A DNA stretch of 64,000 bases from Heligmosomoides polygyrus polygyrus. Lineage: Eukaryota > Nematoda > Chromadorea > Rhabditida > Heligmosomidae. How positions within the stretch are numbered: position 1 is the stretch's first letter; every line of letters starts with the position of its first letter. This document shows, piece by piece, positions 33,963 through 44,225 of the stretch. A program made the position numbers and the translations under genes. The stretch spans positions 58,314,969 through 58,378,968 of the forward strand of contig OX377205.1 of assembly GCA_947396885.1 (NCBI GenBank). The letters run 5' to 3'. Under the pieces are notes generated by a model. That model saw only the letters and a list, made by a program, of their open reading frames with translations. It did no database searches and was not told where the DNA came from.

Positions 33963-34723
33963 GTGGAGGCGCGCGCCTCCCCTGAATGCGCCGTCTCGCT
34001 TTAATTAGGAATTAGTCAATTCCTAGGTTCTAGCAATGATTGAAGCTCCAAACCTTTTGCAGGACTATTTGTGGGCACGACAAAGGTATTCCAGGCGTCA
34101 GTTCTGCGTTATCGGCCAGCACTGAAGCGGTACAGTTTTTTGCCATTTTTGACCTACCCAGAGGTCCAGGAAATTTGGAAACCACTGTGGTGCTTCCCAG
34201 ACTACTCCCTACAACCCTATATAGCTCGCTTTGAGAAACTCCACGGTGACCACTTGGACCTTCCTCGTTAGGTTGCTAACAGTGCTTCCACACAGAACAT
34301 TCAATTATACCTATTAAGTGGCATGAGTGGCGAAATCTCTGGCATCTTACTCTTGAACTGGATACTTTCTTTCTCCTTACAGAAAAAACCTTACATAAAC
34401 TGTGAATTGTTAGGCTGGTAATATTTGAAAAGCCACCCTAATAATGATACGAGTACAAGGATCTTTCATTGTTGTATTCTGTTGGGCAGGAGTCGCTCGC
34501 ATGCTGCCTCGCTGCTTTCTAAATTCGTTTACGGTAATTTATTATATTAATTACCATAGTTAGTACTACCATATTAAATATATTTATGAGGAATTAGATA
34601 AAGTTTGAATTATTTCCGTTTCCGTGTTTCGTATTTCGGTTTCCGCCCATTTTTGAGCTCTTCCGTTCCGCTTTCCGTGTTTCGCTTTTCAAGAAAAAAT
34701 TTCCGCACATCCCTGCTGATAAG

Positions 34724-34959
34724 CCTCGGGGTAACTAATTATAAACATGTTTTGTGTGAAGATAGAGGCGAAAAAAAAACATGTTTAATGTTATTGTTGT
34801 TATTGTTTTGTTGTTTGTTCCACATGTGACTGATGTAATATTGAGTGATTTTAATTACAGATATACACCTGATTCCATCTAATTATGCTTGGTTGCTGAG
34901 GCATTGAGTTTAGAACTGTTACAGTGCTGAGCAATTTAATTAATTAACATATATTGTTA
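34724..34959. other. AT-rich spacer right of hAT
   Basis: AT-rich, with TGTTATTGTTGTTATTG runs. Nothing recognised. Confidence 0.35.
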
Positions 34960-36000
34960 ACTGACCTGCGGCCTAGGAACCGTCAAATGTCTGGTCGGGG
35001 TCTTCGCCCCAAACCCCGAGAGTAGAAAAAAAAACAATCTTCCTCCTTTCTTCTTTAAGCCTTACTTTTATTACAGTAAAAAAACTGGTTTCACTATACA
35101 GATTAGCGCACTGGATATGGTGGGTCAGAAGCTCTACTGCTCCTATGAAGCCGATCCACCCTTTATTGCATGTACTCGATTTATTCTTCGAAGTGCCCGA
35201 AGAACGGGTCGTGAGAGTCCCAATCGGTGCTTAATCTGCAAAAACATAACTAAAATTAATCGGTACTCGTCGACACCGCTTACTGTCCGACGTTAATAAT
35301 ACTGCTCCGAATCCCATAGTCACTCTCCCTACATCTTCCTAACCCCCTCTCCGCTAGTACTTCCTTACCTATGTGCTGGCAAAGAAACAGAGAGAGTCAA
35401 GCACGCACATGTGACACCGAGTTACGATTCACGTGTCACCACGTTGCTACGACGTCTGTGACACTCTGCACTCCGACACACGCGCCACGACTTCTGTAAC
35501 CCGTCTTCAGAAATCAGACACACACTGAACGATGTTGAGGGGTAATACTGGTCCCCTCTTATTCGCCGCCCCCCTCTAGTGGTCCTCCTTTGTTGATTCC
35601 CTCATACAGGTCCCCTTACTCGGAATCCCTACGCAAGTTGGACGTCTGCGGCATTCTTCCGAATTCCCACGCACGTTGGACTACGTCTGCGGCATGTCTT
35701 CTGAATCTATACGCACGTTGGACGAAGTCTTCGGCATGTTTTCCGAATCCCATTGAATGACGTCTTCAGCACGTCATTTGAATTCCTACGCACGTGGCAC
35801 AACGTCTAGCACATGTTCTGAGTACTGACTCACGTTGAACGACGTTTAGCGCACGTCATCTGAATCCCTTCGCACGTGGGACGACGTCTTCAGCACGTCT
35901 TCTGAATCCCTACTCAAGTCGGACGACCCCTTATGCACGTCTACTGAATTCAGACGCACGTTGGACGACTTCTGCTGCACGTCTTCTGAATCCCTGCGCT
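34960..36000. repeat. Long dispersed repeat, shared with 60475-61340
   Basis: The left end GGCCTAGGAACCGTC, then GTCTGGTCGGGGTCTTCGCCCC, matches 60479-60520 (GTCTGGTTGGGGCTTCGCCCC). Shared blocks continue (TCTTTAAGCC, GAAGTGC, TACTCCGA-type, ATGTGC(T/C)GGCA). From 35630 a ~55-bp tandem repeat follows, of CGCACGTTGGACGACGTCT plus CTTCTGAATCCCTA; the other copy ends the same way. It could be an LTR or the end of a DNA transposon. It separates the gypsy integrase core from its C-terminal module. Confidence 0.65.
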
Positions 36001-36189
36001 CTGCACTTGATCCCCTGAGGCGTTGCCCACTGAATATATCGTAAACTTCGATGATCCGCCGCCAAGGTTATCAGTTCGCCGGCAATCGCACGTGGTTAAG
36101 CTGGAAACAAAACCCACTGGCATACACCGCACTGTCGTAGGCATCTCTTAGCTTCAGTCGACCCTCCCCGTGATTGACAACGTGACCCA

Positions 36190-36510
36190 CGGATTTAGCG
36201 GATTATATGTAGTAAGATTCTATTGTTGTTGAATTCACCTCCTTGGTCAGAGATGATAGACTTAGGTAAACGAAAGCCCGCGGCTATTTTCCTTTCAAAC
36301 AGTACCTTAGCCAATAACGTATCACTTTTAGATGAGATGGCGAATGTGCCTGCGTACTTTGTTAAGTGGCCTACCACGATCAGTATGTTTTTATTCACTA
36401 AGGAAGTTGGCCCCATTTCTAGGATGTCTGTGCCTATCAGCTGATACGACTTAGACGATGTGATTAGTTTAAGCGAAGGCGTCATGTCGTGGTTCTTGCG
36501 CTCACGACAC
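36190..36510 (-). pseudogene. Ty3/gypsy-like integrase catalytic core
   Basis: The minus strand reads LIGTDILEMGPTSL, then ILIVVGHLTKYAGTFAI, then LFERKIAAGFRLPKSIISDQ and GGEFNN. It has the first catalytic Asp (GTDI) and second Asp (SDQGGEF), at family spacing; the final Glu region is lost where the next repeat begins. Integrase joins retroelement cDNA to the host genome. It belongs with the RT at 37190-37620 and the GPY/F module at 29873-30615. Confidence 0.85.
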
Positions 36511-36599
36511 TTTAGACCAGTTCGCTAGATCACGGACCATAGTCCCCCAGAACAGCTTTTTTTTAAGCTGTTTTATCACCTCTCTGATTCCAAATATTC

Positions 36600-36925
36600 A
36601 GTCAGCAGCAAGCGAGACTGTGCCTCATGGAACACCCTCTTTTGCTGCTAGGGTGGCACAACTCTTCTGTGTAGGTTTTGCTTTCCATCGAATTCGAGGA
36701 CACCATCAATCACAAAGTCTGCGATACTGAACGTTGCCTTCACACGGGGCAAACACATTTTCCCTTCTATCCTCCCTCTAAGGCAGCCCAGACCTTTTGT
36801 AGACCTCGCGTTGAGCAATTCTCGCGACCACTCTGGTTCACTAGTAACACAGACTGCTATAAACTGATTAGGAATGGGTTCAGCATCACTCAGGTTTTCT
36901 GTTGCCACAATCACTGTGTTCAAAG
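36600..36925 (-). pseudogene. RNase H-integrase linker of the gypsy-like element
   Basis: In the minus reading, FVIDGVLEFDGKQNLHRRVV followed by PP and, after a stop, KRVFHEAQ matches the stretch before the integrase zinc finger in gypsy elements (DGVL....R.VVP....K.VFHEAH). Upstream it reads RGRIEGKMCLPRVKATFSIA. It sits between RT and integrase core as expected. Confidence 0.65.
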
Positions 36926-36929
36926 CGCT

Positions 36930-37185
36930 GACGAAGCGAACCGAAGTAGATGGAGCATGCCATCCTCCCTCTCTGGACCAAGAACTGCCCCTAATCCTAG
37001 TTGGCGAGCGTCGGTGTGAAACGGTCTCAAACCAGTCATTGCAGCCTCTATATCTGGCTGCGCTAGCATCGGTGCATCTGTTTTTGTTTTTTCGAAACAG
37101 TGTTCTTTTGAACTGCTCTGATTAAATTCGGCTTCCCCCGAAGTCAGCTCGTGTAATGGTCTGGCGACTTTAGAGAACTCTAGGA
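36930..37185. other. Degenerate interval where RNase H would lie
   Basis: No confident RNase H motif. Flanked by RT and linker of the same element. Confidence 0.35.
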
Positions 37186-37189
37186 CAGG

Positions 37190-37630
37190 GTTCCTATAAT
37201 ACGAACAAATGCCGAGAAACGTCTGTAACTCTGAACATGTTTGAGGAAGAAGGTAACGTATTATGCTCTATATTGGATGGATCTGTGTGGAGCCCTTCAT
37301 TATCAATATGTCCAAGGATTTCCAGATTTTGTGCCATCAGCACACACCTTCTGGCATCCAGCCTAAGCCCTGCGTTACGAAGGACAAATACTTTTTGAAG
37401 TATTTTTATGTGCCGTTTTCGCGACTCGTTTGTCACCATAACATCGTCTAGTTAGCAGATTACTTCATCCCTTATCACTTTCTTAACACCATCTGCATTA
37501 GCAGCTGAAAACATGGAGGGGATGCTGATAACCCGAAAGGTAGTGCGCGAAACTGGTATAAGTCCTCTGTAGTAGAGAAGGCGGACTTCTCTCATTTATT
37601 TCACTCTAAATTGTCGAAAAAGGGTCAGAA
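37190..37630 (-). pseudogene. Ty3/gypsy-like reverse transcriptase, YLDD box broken
   Basis: The minus reading contains KSAFSTTEDLYQFRALPFGL, then SASPPCFQLLMQ and VIRDEVIC, a stop, and LDDVMVTNESRKRHIKIL. It continues to LRNAGLRLDARRCVLM, EILGHIDNEGLHTDP and SNIEH. This is the palm-to-thumb order of gypsy RT. The catalytic tetrad expected as YLDD reads stop-LDD (TAA where TAC or TAT is expected), so a single substitution at the active-site Tyr created a nonsense codon. Other stops lie upstream near 37600. Confidence 0.88.
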
Positions 37631-37639
37631 TCGTGCTAT

Positions 37640-37955
37640 AGACGAATTCTGGGCCAAAAAAGTGGCCATGACCTTACCATTAGTCATCTCTACCTACTGC
37701 GACTTACCGTACTCCAGCGTAACACGAAAAACGGATGTCACGTTCGTGATCAGCACCCCAAATACCCCCACCCCCACTCCTGGGAGAACTTTGTGCGAAA
37801 TCGGTGATTACGACCTCGACAGCCCTAGTCCCATACCTGCTGTAACCGGTATCTGCTGTTTAACATTCGCTTAAAAACACCAAACGTTGTATAATACAGA
37901 AAGTGAGAAAGGTGAGTGAAGCACAGCTCACAGTAAACCCTTATTTGACAATTTA
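37640..37955. other. Unassigned, upstream side of RT remnant
   Basis: Plus-strand frame 37611-37874 is the shadow of the RT region. Nothing else was recognised. Confidence 0.3.
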
Positions 37956-38290
37956 CCGTGAAATAAATGTGTAGGAGATGTGTAGGAAGCAAATTGGTAA
38001 AGGAGGCAGCGGTCATGAAAAATGCAAAAACAGTGCATAACATGGGAGTCGAACACCTGGCCTATCGAACACCTGGCCTGTGAAGCAGCGTCACACCCTG
38101 CTGAGCTACGGACTCGCTTGCCGCGAGCCTTCCGCCACGTCCCATACATCAACGCGCACGCTCACGTATGGCCTATGTCATACGGGTCCCATATCGACTC
38201 ATCGCTTCGCGCGATCGATATGGGAGCTTATCATTAGGCTTCGCTCGCGGTGAGCGGTGGTATGACATAGGCCTATGCCGGGGCACGCGC
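37956..38290 (-). mobile_element. tRNA-derived SINE (minus), B box duplicated
   Basis: Read on the minus strand, GTAGCTCAGCAGGGTG (A box) is followed by CCAGGTGTTCGATAGGC and again CCAGGTGTTCGACTCCC (B box). A 17-bp segment including the box is duplicated. The tail GACCGCTGCCTCCTTTACC, then CTTCCTACACATCTCC, is shared with 45880-46030. Downstream (38170-38290) are further inverted GGCCTATGTCATAC copies. Confidence 0.7.
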
Positions 38291-38299
38291 TGATGGTGC

Positions 38300-38434
38300 A
38301 GTTGTATTCAATTTCGATGGCCCGTAGCTCTTTGGGTTCAAAAACGAATCATGTTTTTATGCTATATGAAGGGTGGAGATTCTCGCAATACTATCCATTT
38401 CACCCTTCCAGACCTACGACTGAAGAGGGAGGTC
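38300..38434. repeat. Relative of the GTTCAGACATA dispersed repeat
   Basis: AGCTCTTTGGGTTCAAAAACG, then GAAGGGTGGAGATTCTCG, then TTCCAGACCTACGACTG correspond to blocks in 19870-19990 and 23810-23920; an inverse relative is 43200-43310. Confidence 0.55.
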
Positions 38435-38744
38435 ACTGAACTCGGTCCGGAGATTTTGAACGAGACTTATGTTGTCTTGTAGGGCATCCGACGAGGATCA
38501 CAGAACTGTGTTTAGTTTTTGCCAAATGCCCCTGGGTGGTCCAAAAATGGCAAAAAATGGTATCACTTCAGGAAGGGCTGATAAAGCATAAGTGACACCT
38601 GGAATGGTTCTGTCGCCCCCAGAACTTGACCTACAAAAGGTTTTGGGCTCAAATTAAAGTTAGATTATAGTCATACGGTAATTTCCTACGTTTCCTAGAC
38701 GAAGCTGCAGTGCACATTCAAGTGATTCATTCGCATCAATGGTG

Positions 38745-38818
38745 TCAGCGACTAGATGACCGAGTGGATAGCGCGGCGGATTTACGGGAGCGGGTCGATG
38801 ATTCGATTCTGGGGTGTC
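38745..38818 (+). ncRNA. tRNA-like module in P4 left arm
   Basis: GACTAGATGACCGAGTGGATAG resembles an A box and GATGATTCGATTCTGG a B box at tRNA-like spacing. It is the counterpart of the P3 module and is more diverged. Not a functional tRNA. Confidence 0.6.
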
Positions 38819-40124
38819 TATGCGATTTGCTCTGTGGAGGGCTATCTTTTTGGCTAATAAAGAGTACATTTTGGCTTCGGCAGGATACCTTCTTCGCTTC
38901 CTAACCCCGCTTTCAACCAGTAGTCAGATGTAAAGAAGCTAGTTTTGTCATGTAAGGTGAAGTCGAGCATCCAATAAACCACGCTTGTCGCGCTGAGGAA
39001 GCTCTCGTTAAATGCTACCCCATATGACTGTTTTCGAATGTTCTCAATTAGTTTTGAAAGTGCTTTTCTCTGCCACCTCATTTGTGCAAACGATCGACAA
39101 GTATTGAGTTGACCCAGTGCTCCCTTTTTGACTAATAAAGAGTACATTTTGGCTTCGGTAGGTTACCGTATTATTCGCCAGTGGTGAATAAGGGTGACGA
39201 AGTCATGGCTACCGATTTCGCCCAGACTTCGCCTTTGGGAATTATTTAAGCTACTGACCACGAATCTGTCACTCGTTTTCTAAATTATCACTTTTCTTGC
39301 ACTACTTTCGATCGAAGGTTGAAGTCGAAGGTTGGAAAATAAGTCTGACCACATTGGAGAAGAAAGCAATCCTGTTAACGTAGAAGATAGCTTTACACAC
39401 CCATATTTACCGTAACCTGACGTAATATACCGAAATTTTAAAAACACGTATCATATCCGTGGTCAGCAAATAACTCCCGTGGGCGATGTTTGGGCGAAAT
39501 TTTTTCTTTCGTCCTCTCCTCGACCTCCGGAATCATGAAAAGCAGCAGTGCCGATTATTCTGCGTACACACCTTACTTTCGCTTGCCCACCGTAACCTTC
39601 TGTCATCCATCGTTTCAACGGAAATACGTGGTTGCCAGATTGGTGATCTGCATCCCAGATAACCTATAGATGACTTTGGGACGGAAAAAACCTTTTTCGA
39701 GCTCCAGAGTTTAGGGAGTGAGTGCAAGTGGTCATAGCTGCAATGCTTCGCCCGGTCTACTGTAAGTGTATAGGAGATTAGTCAGGAAAAAATACACAGC
39801 TAGATGAATACCATGAGCGGGATATAATATGCTGTACTTGGCAACAGTGAGCTGAAATAGTGAAAGCTGCGTAGAATAAAAAGCAGTCTGTAAAGAAATC
39901 CGAAGAACGATGAACCTGCATCTAACGAGAGCTTCCTCAGCGCGACAAGCGTGGTTTATTGGATGCTCGACTTCACCTTACATGACAAAACTAGCTTCTT
40001 TACATCTGACTACAGGTTGAAAGCGGGGTTAGGAAGCGAAGAAGGTATCCTGCCGAAGCCAAAATGTACTCTTTATTAGCCAAAAAGATAGCCCTCCACA
40101 GAGCAAATCGCATAGACACCCCAG

Positions 40125-40195
40125 AATCGAATCATCGACCCGCTCCCGTAAATCCGCCGCGCTATCCACTCGGTCATCTAGTCGCTGACACCATT
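40125..40195 (-). ncRNA. tRNA-like module in P4 right arm
   Basis: Inverse partner of 38745-38818, nearly identical to it. Confidence 0.6.
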
Positions 40196-40499
40196 GATGC
40201 GAATGAATCACTTGAATGTGCACTGCAGCTTCGTCTAGGAAACGTAGGAAATTATAGTATTACTATAATCTAACTTTAATTTGAGCCCCAAACCTTTTGT
40301 AAGTTAAGTTCTGAGCGCGACAGGACCATTCCAGGTGTCACTTATGCCTTATCAGCTGTCCGATGCCTTACAAGACAACATAGGTCTCGTTCAGAATCTC
40401 CGGACCGAGTTGCTGTACTTGGCAACAGTGAGCTGAAATATTGACCTCGCTCATGAGACCCTTTCCTGGTGAGTTTGATCGTCTTGGTTTCACCTCTCT

Positions 40500-41215
40500 C
40501 CAAATACATTTTCGGCGACTGTAACCGAAGCTTTTTGGTTATTCGGTATTTTTGGCTTATTTCTCCATCTGGAGTGCCCTTTTACCGCTGCTACTCTAAC
40601 CAGTGGCGGAAGCCGTATTGCAGAATGATTCCAAAGGCAATCAGGCATCGGTGCCAAGCACCACTACTTCGTCATTTCCGTCCGTTACAAAAAAGCGATT
40701 CGGCGCTAGTTTTCAACTGCAACCGCAACAGTTGCCTTTACTTCACCCTTGAATTGCGTGCGGGTTCCAGATGCATCGTAGATTGGCTGCTTGTCTTTCA
40801 GCTCGATTTCTTGGACATCTTCGGTAAAATCGTTTCCGGAATCCAGCGTCACTTCAAGAATGCGTAATGGCATAATACTCTCTTGGGATCCTGTACCTAG
40901 ACGAGCCATTTTAATCGTTCCTAACAGATGGATTCCCGTCAATGTCTGTTCTTCTACAAGTCTTCCTTGTTTGGACTTGTGCCTACTGCTCTGCGGCTCC
41001 ATTGCCTAAGGGATGTGATAAGCGCTTTTGGTTTTTCCTAGTGGCATTCGCGAGTCGATTTATATGCACAAGGTAGCTTGCAGTCATTGCTCCGTTGTCC
41101 CAACTTTTGACGGTTAAAACATCTAGACGACTGTACTATGCTATTGCACCTGATCTGATCCATATCATTGCTGCCGACTTCCAACGTTTTTAACGTGATC
41201 ATTCGACGTACGTTT
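40500..41215 (-). pseudogene. Gypsy-like zinc knuckle and protease region
   Basis: The minus reading at 41100-41160 gives SSRCFNRQKLGQRSNDCKL, a decayed CX2CX4HX4C retroviral-type zinc knuckle (second Cys now Arg, His now Gln). Downstream, MPLRILEVTLDSGNDFTED, then IELKDKQPIYDASG and GEVKATVAVAVEN (40706-40900) resemble a retroviral aspartic protease, with LDSG in place of LDTG or LDSG. The order gag-knuckle-protease continues the gag at 41430-42560 and precedes the RT at 37.6 kb on the same strand. Confidence 0.65.
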
Positions 41216-41429
41216 CGCATTCTCCAAACTTCCTAAACTTCCTTCCTGGAACTTCACCTTTGGCTTCCAGTGTACTTCGCTATACTGCTAGAACGACTTT
41301 CCTGCTGCACTCACAGCGCTTCGCCAGCCATTTTGGCATTTTGTATTCGCTGCCTTTAGGAGCAATCCCATATTGTATAGAGTTGAAATCAATTAATTGA
41401 GACACTAATTTCCGCATTCTTGTTAGCAG

Positions 41430-41850
41430 AAGCTGTCTTTATAACGCGCTAGGGTGCGCTGACGCCGTCAAGCGCTCCGGCTGCGGTCAGAATTGGGTTA
41501 TTTCTCCATCACTTTTGAGATATTTCAGGTCCATATAAGCTTTCACTTGACAGGCAGAGTCAGTGGCAACGTTGAACTTAGAGCGCATGGCCCCTAAGAA
41601 GTTCTCCGGGCTACCTGTCTTGCGTGTTTTGGCAGTGCTTCGGCCATAGTTTTAGGTATGCCCCCCTAGCTTCGAGATGAGCCGATGGATAAGTATCATC
41701 TTGGGACCTAAGTTTAAGTATTTCGCCTTCAACTTAAGCAGAAACTCGTTAAAGTGTTTCCCTTGTGGATCTCTGAACACCTTGGCATCAAGAAAGGGCA
41801 TAGCTGCGAAACCATTCCCCAACGTTGGCAGATGAGGATCATTATATTAA
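41430..41850 (-). pseudogene. Gypsy-like gag core remnant
   Basis: The minus reading gives PTLGNGFAAMPFLDAKVF, HFNEFLLKLKAKYLNLGPK, SPENFLGAMRSKFNVATDSA, VKAYMDLKYLKSDGEITQF and PERLTASAHPSA. It has the helical, charged composition of a nematode gypsy-type gag with the familiar final L...KL..G.I..F..E...L..KAHP pattern. There is a stop after GGHT and one after ITQF. Confidence 0.6.
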
Positions 41851-42019
41851 CCTCTTTGGGGTGGCTGGAATTGGTTCGATGACCCCTTGCTCTTCAGCTG
41901 TTGCGATACGCTTCCTTTTCTTTGCAGTGACGAATTCAATTCGAGGTTCTGTTTGTGCACCACACCACCTCTAGCGGCTTCAACAGGATCAACTCCGCAT
42001 GGCAGATGGTGCCATCGTA

Positions 42020-42560
42020 TTCATGCGCACTTAACTGCTCGTTTACCGCTGGTTCTTTTCTGGCTGCGCTGCATTCCGCGACCCTGAAGGTGTTGTTGGA
42101 AATGCGCTTTAATTTCACTAATTTCACCTCCTTCTTCTGCACATGTCGCTTCCGTCGTATGCGCGTTATCACTTTTGAACACGTTACTGTGACCTGATTG
42201 AATGCACAGTTTGTGGATGAGTGTCAAATGTTGTCGGAGAGTGCAAAGTGCGTTTGTGTCTTCTCTCAACTTGCTTCAAATTCTGTAGCTCCTCTCTCAT
42301 GATCGTGCGCTTATTGAGCACTGTGTCGCTTAGAGAATCCGCAAAAGCCACGGCTCTTTTAGCTGTCTTGCGCTCTTTCCTGCTAGGTGAAGGCGGCACA
42401 CTCTCAAGTTTCTCTAACTGTTCGAGGATAACATCGTTCTCTGAAAGGCAACCTACGGTGCAGGGTCAGCGATTTCCAACTGCAGCGTATCCTGCAGAAG
42501 CGTGGAGCAGCACTCTTTAACCGCTTTACCGCACTCCTTTTTGGCAACTGTATAAACACG
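42020..42560 (-). pseudogene. N-terminal gag-like coiled-coil region
   Basis: Two minus frames (42184-42399 and 42021-42269) carry a charged, probably coiled-coil stretch: SPSRKERKTAKRAVAFADSL, then MREELQNLKQVERRHKRTLH, and EEGGEISEIKAHFQQHLQG. The position is directly upstream of the gag core on the same strand. Association with the gypsy-like element is inference from place and composition. Confidence 0.45.
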
Positions 42561-42564
42561 GCCG

Positions 42565-43195
42565 CAGCGGGCGCGCACGTGCTTACACACACGCACGCAT
42601 GCACGACCGCGCGTTCAACGACCGCATTGACACGAAGGCGTACGCACACGGACGCTCGCGAACGCTGACACAGGCGATCGGTGCCCTCTCAAAAAGTGGA
42701 CGGGCTCACACACAACCTGGCGTGTGCTTCGCTTTCCCCTCGTGGAGGCTAACAAGTGGCAGGAATCCTCACCAGCGTTAGACGACCTAAAGGCGGATAG
42801 TTGGCGCTTCGGTTCGTTCCCACCCCCCCCCCCCAATAATTTATTTGGTCTGCACCGGTACCGCGGTTCTCAACCATTTATTGGAATATAGTCGTGAGCC
42901 TCCGCTCAGTACCACACGTAAGGCTCCAGAATGCCGTTTTCTCCGTGCGCTCATACTTTGTGACCGCCAGGCGGGGTCGGCTGCAGCGCATGAAATCCAC
43001 GGCCAGACACATACAAAGGAATCGATGCAACACATTCACTGCGAAAACGACTACCTAGAAACAGCTCAAACTCAGAACACAAATAACTCCAAATACAACT
43101 AATCAAAACTATAAAACACCACAGCAACTTAGAAATACAAAAATGCTAAGTAGAGATAGTTGTGTTTGTGTTGCTAACCAGGGAAGAGTCTCAGG
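42565..43195. other. Unassigned region
   Basis: Contains a C11 tract near 42826-42836 and short frames without domains. Could include the 5' end or LTR of the gypsy-like element, but I cannot delimit it. Confidence 0.35.
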
Positions 43196-43199
43196 CGTA

Positions 43200-43320
43200 G
43201 GTCTGAACGGGGAAATTGGATAGGACTACGAGAATCACCACTCTTCATATACTATTATAGAAAAACATGTTTCGTTTTTGCTGAGTCCTCGAACCTAAAG
43301 AGCTACGGGCCCTCGAAGGG
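43200..43320 (-). repeat. Inverse relative of the GTTCAGACATA repeat
   Basis: GGTCTGAACGGGG, ACGAGAATCACCACTCTTCA and CCTAAAGAGCTACGGGCC are the inverse of blocks at 38330-38430 and 23810-23920. It ends in a G10 tract before the minisatellite. Confidence 0.6.
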
Positions 43321-43334
43321 GGGGGGACAGTAGC

Positions 43335-43665
43335 GCACCGTCAGCACGTGCCCACTATACATTGGATCCGAATATCCGAATCGGATATCCGAAAGAATCA
43401 TTTTCGGATATCCGATTCGGATATTCCGACCCGAGTCATCCAATTATCCGGCCACCGCGAAATTGCCCTTATCCGAATCATCCAAAAATCCGGGGTCTGC
43501 AAAATCACCCTTATCCGAATCATCCAAAATCTGGTGCGCGCAAAATCGCCCTTATCCGAATCATCCAAAAATCCGTGTTCTGCGAAATTGCCATTATCCG
43601 AATCATCCAATTATCCGGACCCTGGATGATTCGGATAAAATCGGATAATTTCGGATAACCCGTTC
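43335..43665 (+). repeat. 42-bp minisatellite element, copy 1
   Basis: It begins GTGCCCACTATACATTGGATC, then an inverted GGATATCCGAA/TTCGGATATCC pair, then about four 42-bp units TTATCCGAATCATCCAAAAA + TCCGGGGTCTGCAAAATC + accessory bases. It ends with GGATGATTCGGATAAAATCG. The opposite-strand copy at 45440-45835 ends with the inverse of the same head. 42 bp equals 14 codons, so frames stay open on both strands. Confidence 0.85.
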
Positions 43666-43669
43666 AATT

Positions 43670-44217
43670 TCCTCGCTCCATTTTGAAATCGGGCATCTCG
43701 AATAAAAGTGCATTCATAACGAGTTTCGCGGGCGGGCACGCTGCTGAGTCATACGTTTTCGCGCCCCACTGTAAAGTAGTGTCGTAATGACGTTGAATAC
43801 AGCTAGCACGCTGCTGATCGTGACGTCGATCTTGGCATCTGTTTCCTCAAACATCATGTTGCTCTGCCGGGGGCAAGAAGGACAGGGACTGGGACTGAAG
43901 GAAAGAAGGGATTAAGCACGTAATCTGATCCACACTTCGCTGTTTCACATTGTACAGCATTGGCGCAAATTGGGTCTAGGGGGTCACCATGTAGAACAGT
44001 TCCATACCGCACTTTGTGCTGCATGAAATTAAAACTGTTATTCAACACTTGTGTGTCTACCACTTGATGAACTGTGTTAGACCATTTCTGATGTTCGACA
44101 TTCATCTGCCTTCTCATGAAGGAGGAGAAGTGCTGAATACATGGTGACCCCTCCCCGACCCAATTTGCGTTATTTGATAATGGCATTTTGGAAAGCCCGG
44201 ATCTTAGAATAATTCAT
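43670..44217. other. Unassigned spacer
   Basis: A minus frame at 43854-44186 has no recognisable domain. No repeat noted. Confidence 0.3.
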
Positions 44218-44225
44218 CTTGGAAT

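Larger units (their letters stand above)
31998..34281. mobile_element. Palindromic element P3: ~740-bp arms, DDE transposase in loop
   Basis: The left arm 31998-32736 and right arm 33541-34281 are inverse copies. Each arm carries a tRNA-like module. The loop (32737-33540) holds a minus-strand DDE transposase fragment. Arm blocks GGTCAAAAATGGCAAAAAATG, CCTGGAAT and GCAAAAGGTTTGGAGCT also occur, diverged, in the arms of P4 (38435-40415), so P3 and P4 are one family. P3 lies inside the hAT element at 31144-34715. Confidence 0.85.
31144..34715. mobile_element. hAT-type element, 8-bp target duplication
   Basis: CTGATAAG at 31136-31143 is repeated exactly at 34716-34723. Between the two copies the ends are inverted: CAGGGATGTGCGGAA on the left, and its inverse at 34701-34715. 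About 90 bp inside each end are further TTCCGTTTCCG-like subterminal repeats. An 8-bp duplication plus CAGGGATG ends are hallmarks of hAT elements. No hAT transposase was recognised; instead a palindromic DDE element (31998-34281) occupies the interior. Confidence 0.88.
38435..40415. mobile_element. Palindromic element P4, family of P3
   Basis: The left arm 38435-39010 and right arm 39920-40415 are inverse copies. Each carries a tRNA-like module. Blocks TGGTCCAAAAATGGCAAAAAATG and CCTGGAATGG, with CTACAAAAGGTTTTGGGCTC, correspond to those in the P3 arms. The loop contains a second, diverged inverted repeat (39185-39275 against about 39450-39535). It has two direct copies of CTAATAAAGAGTACATTTTGG (38857, 39131) and no transposase that I can recognise. 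Confidence 0.82.
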
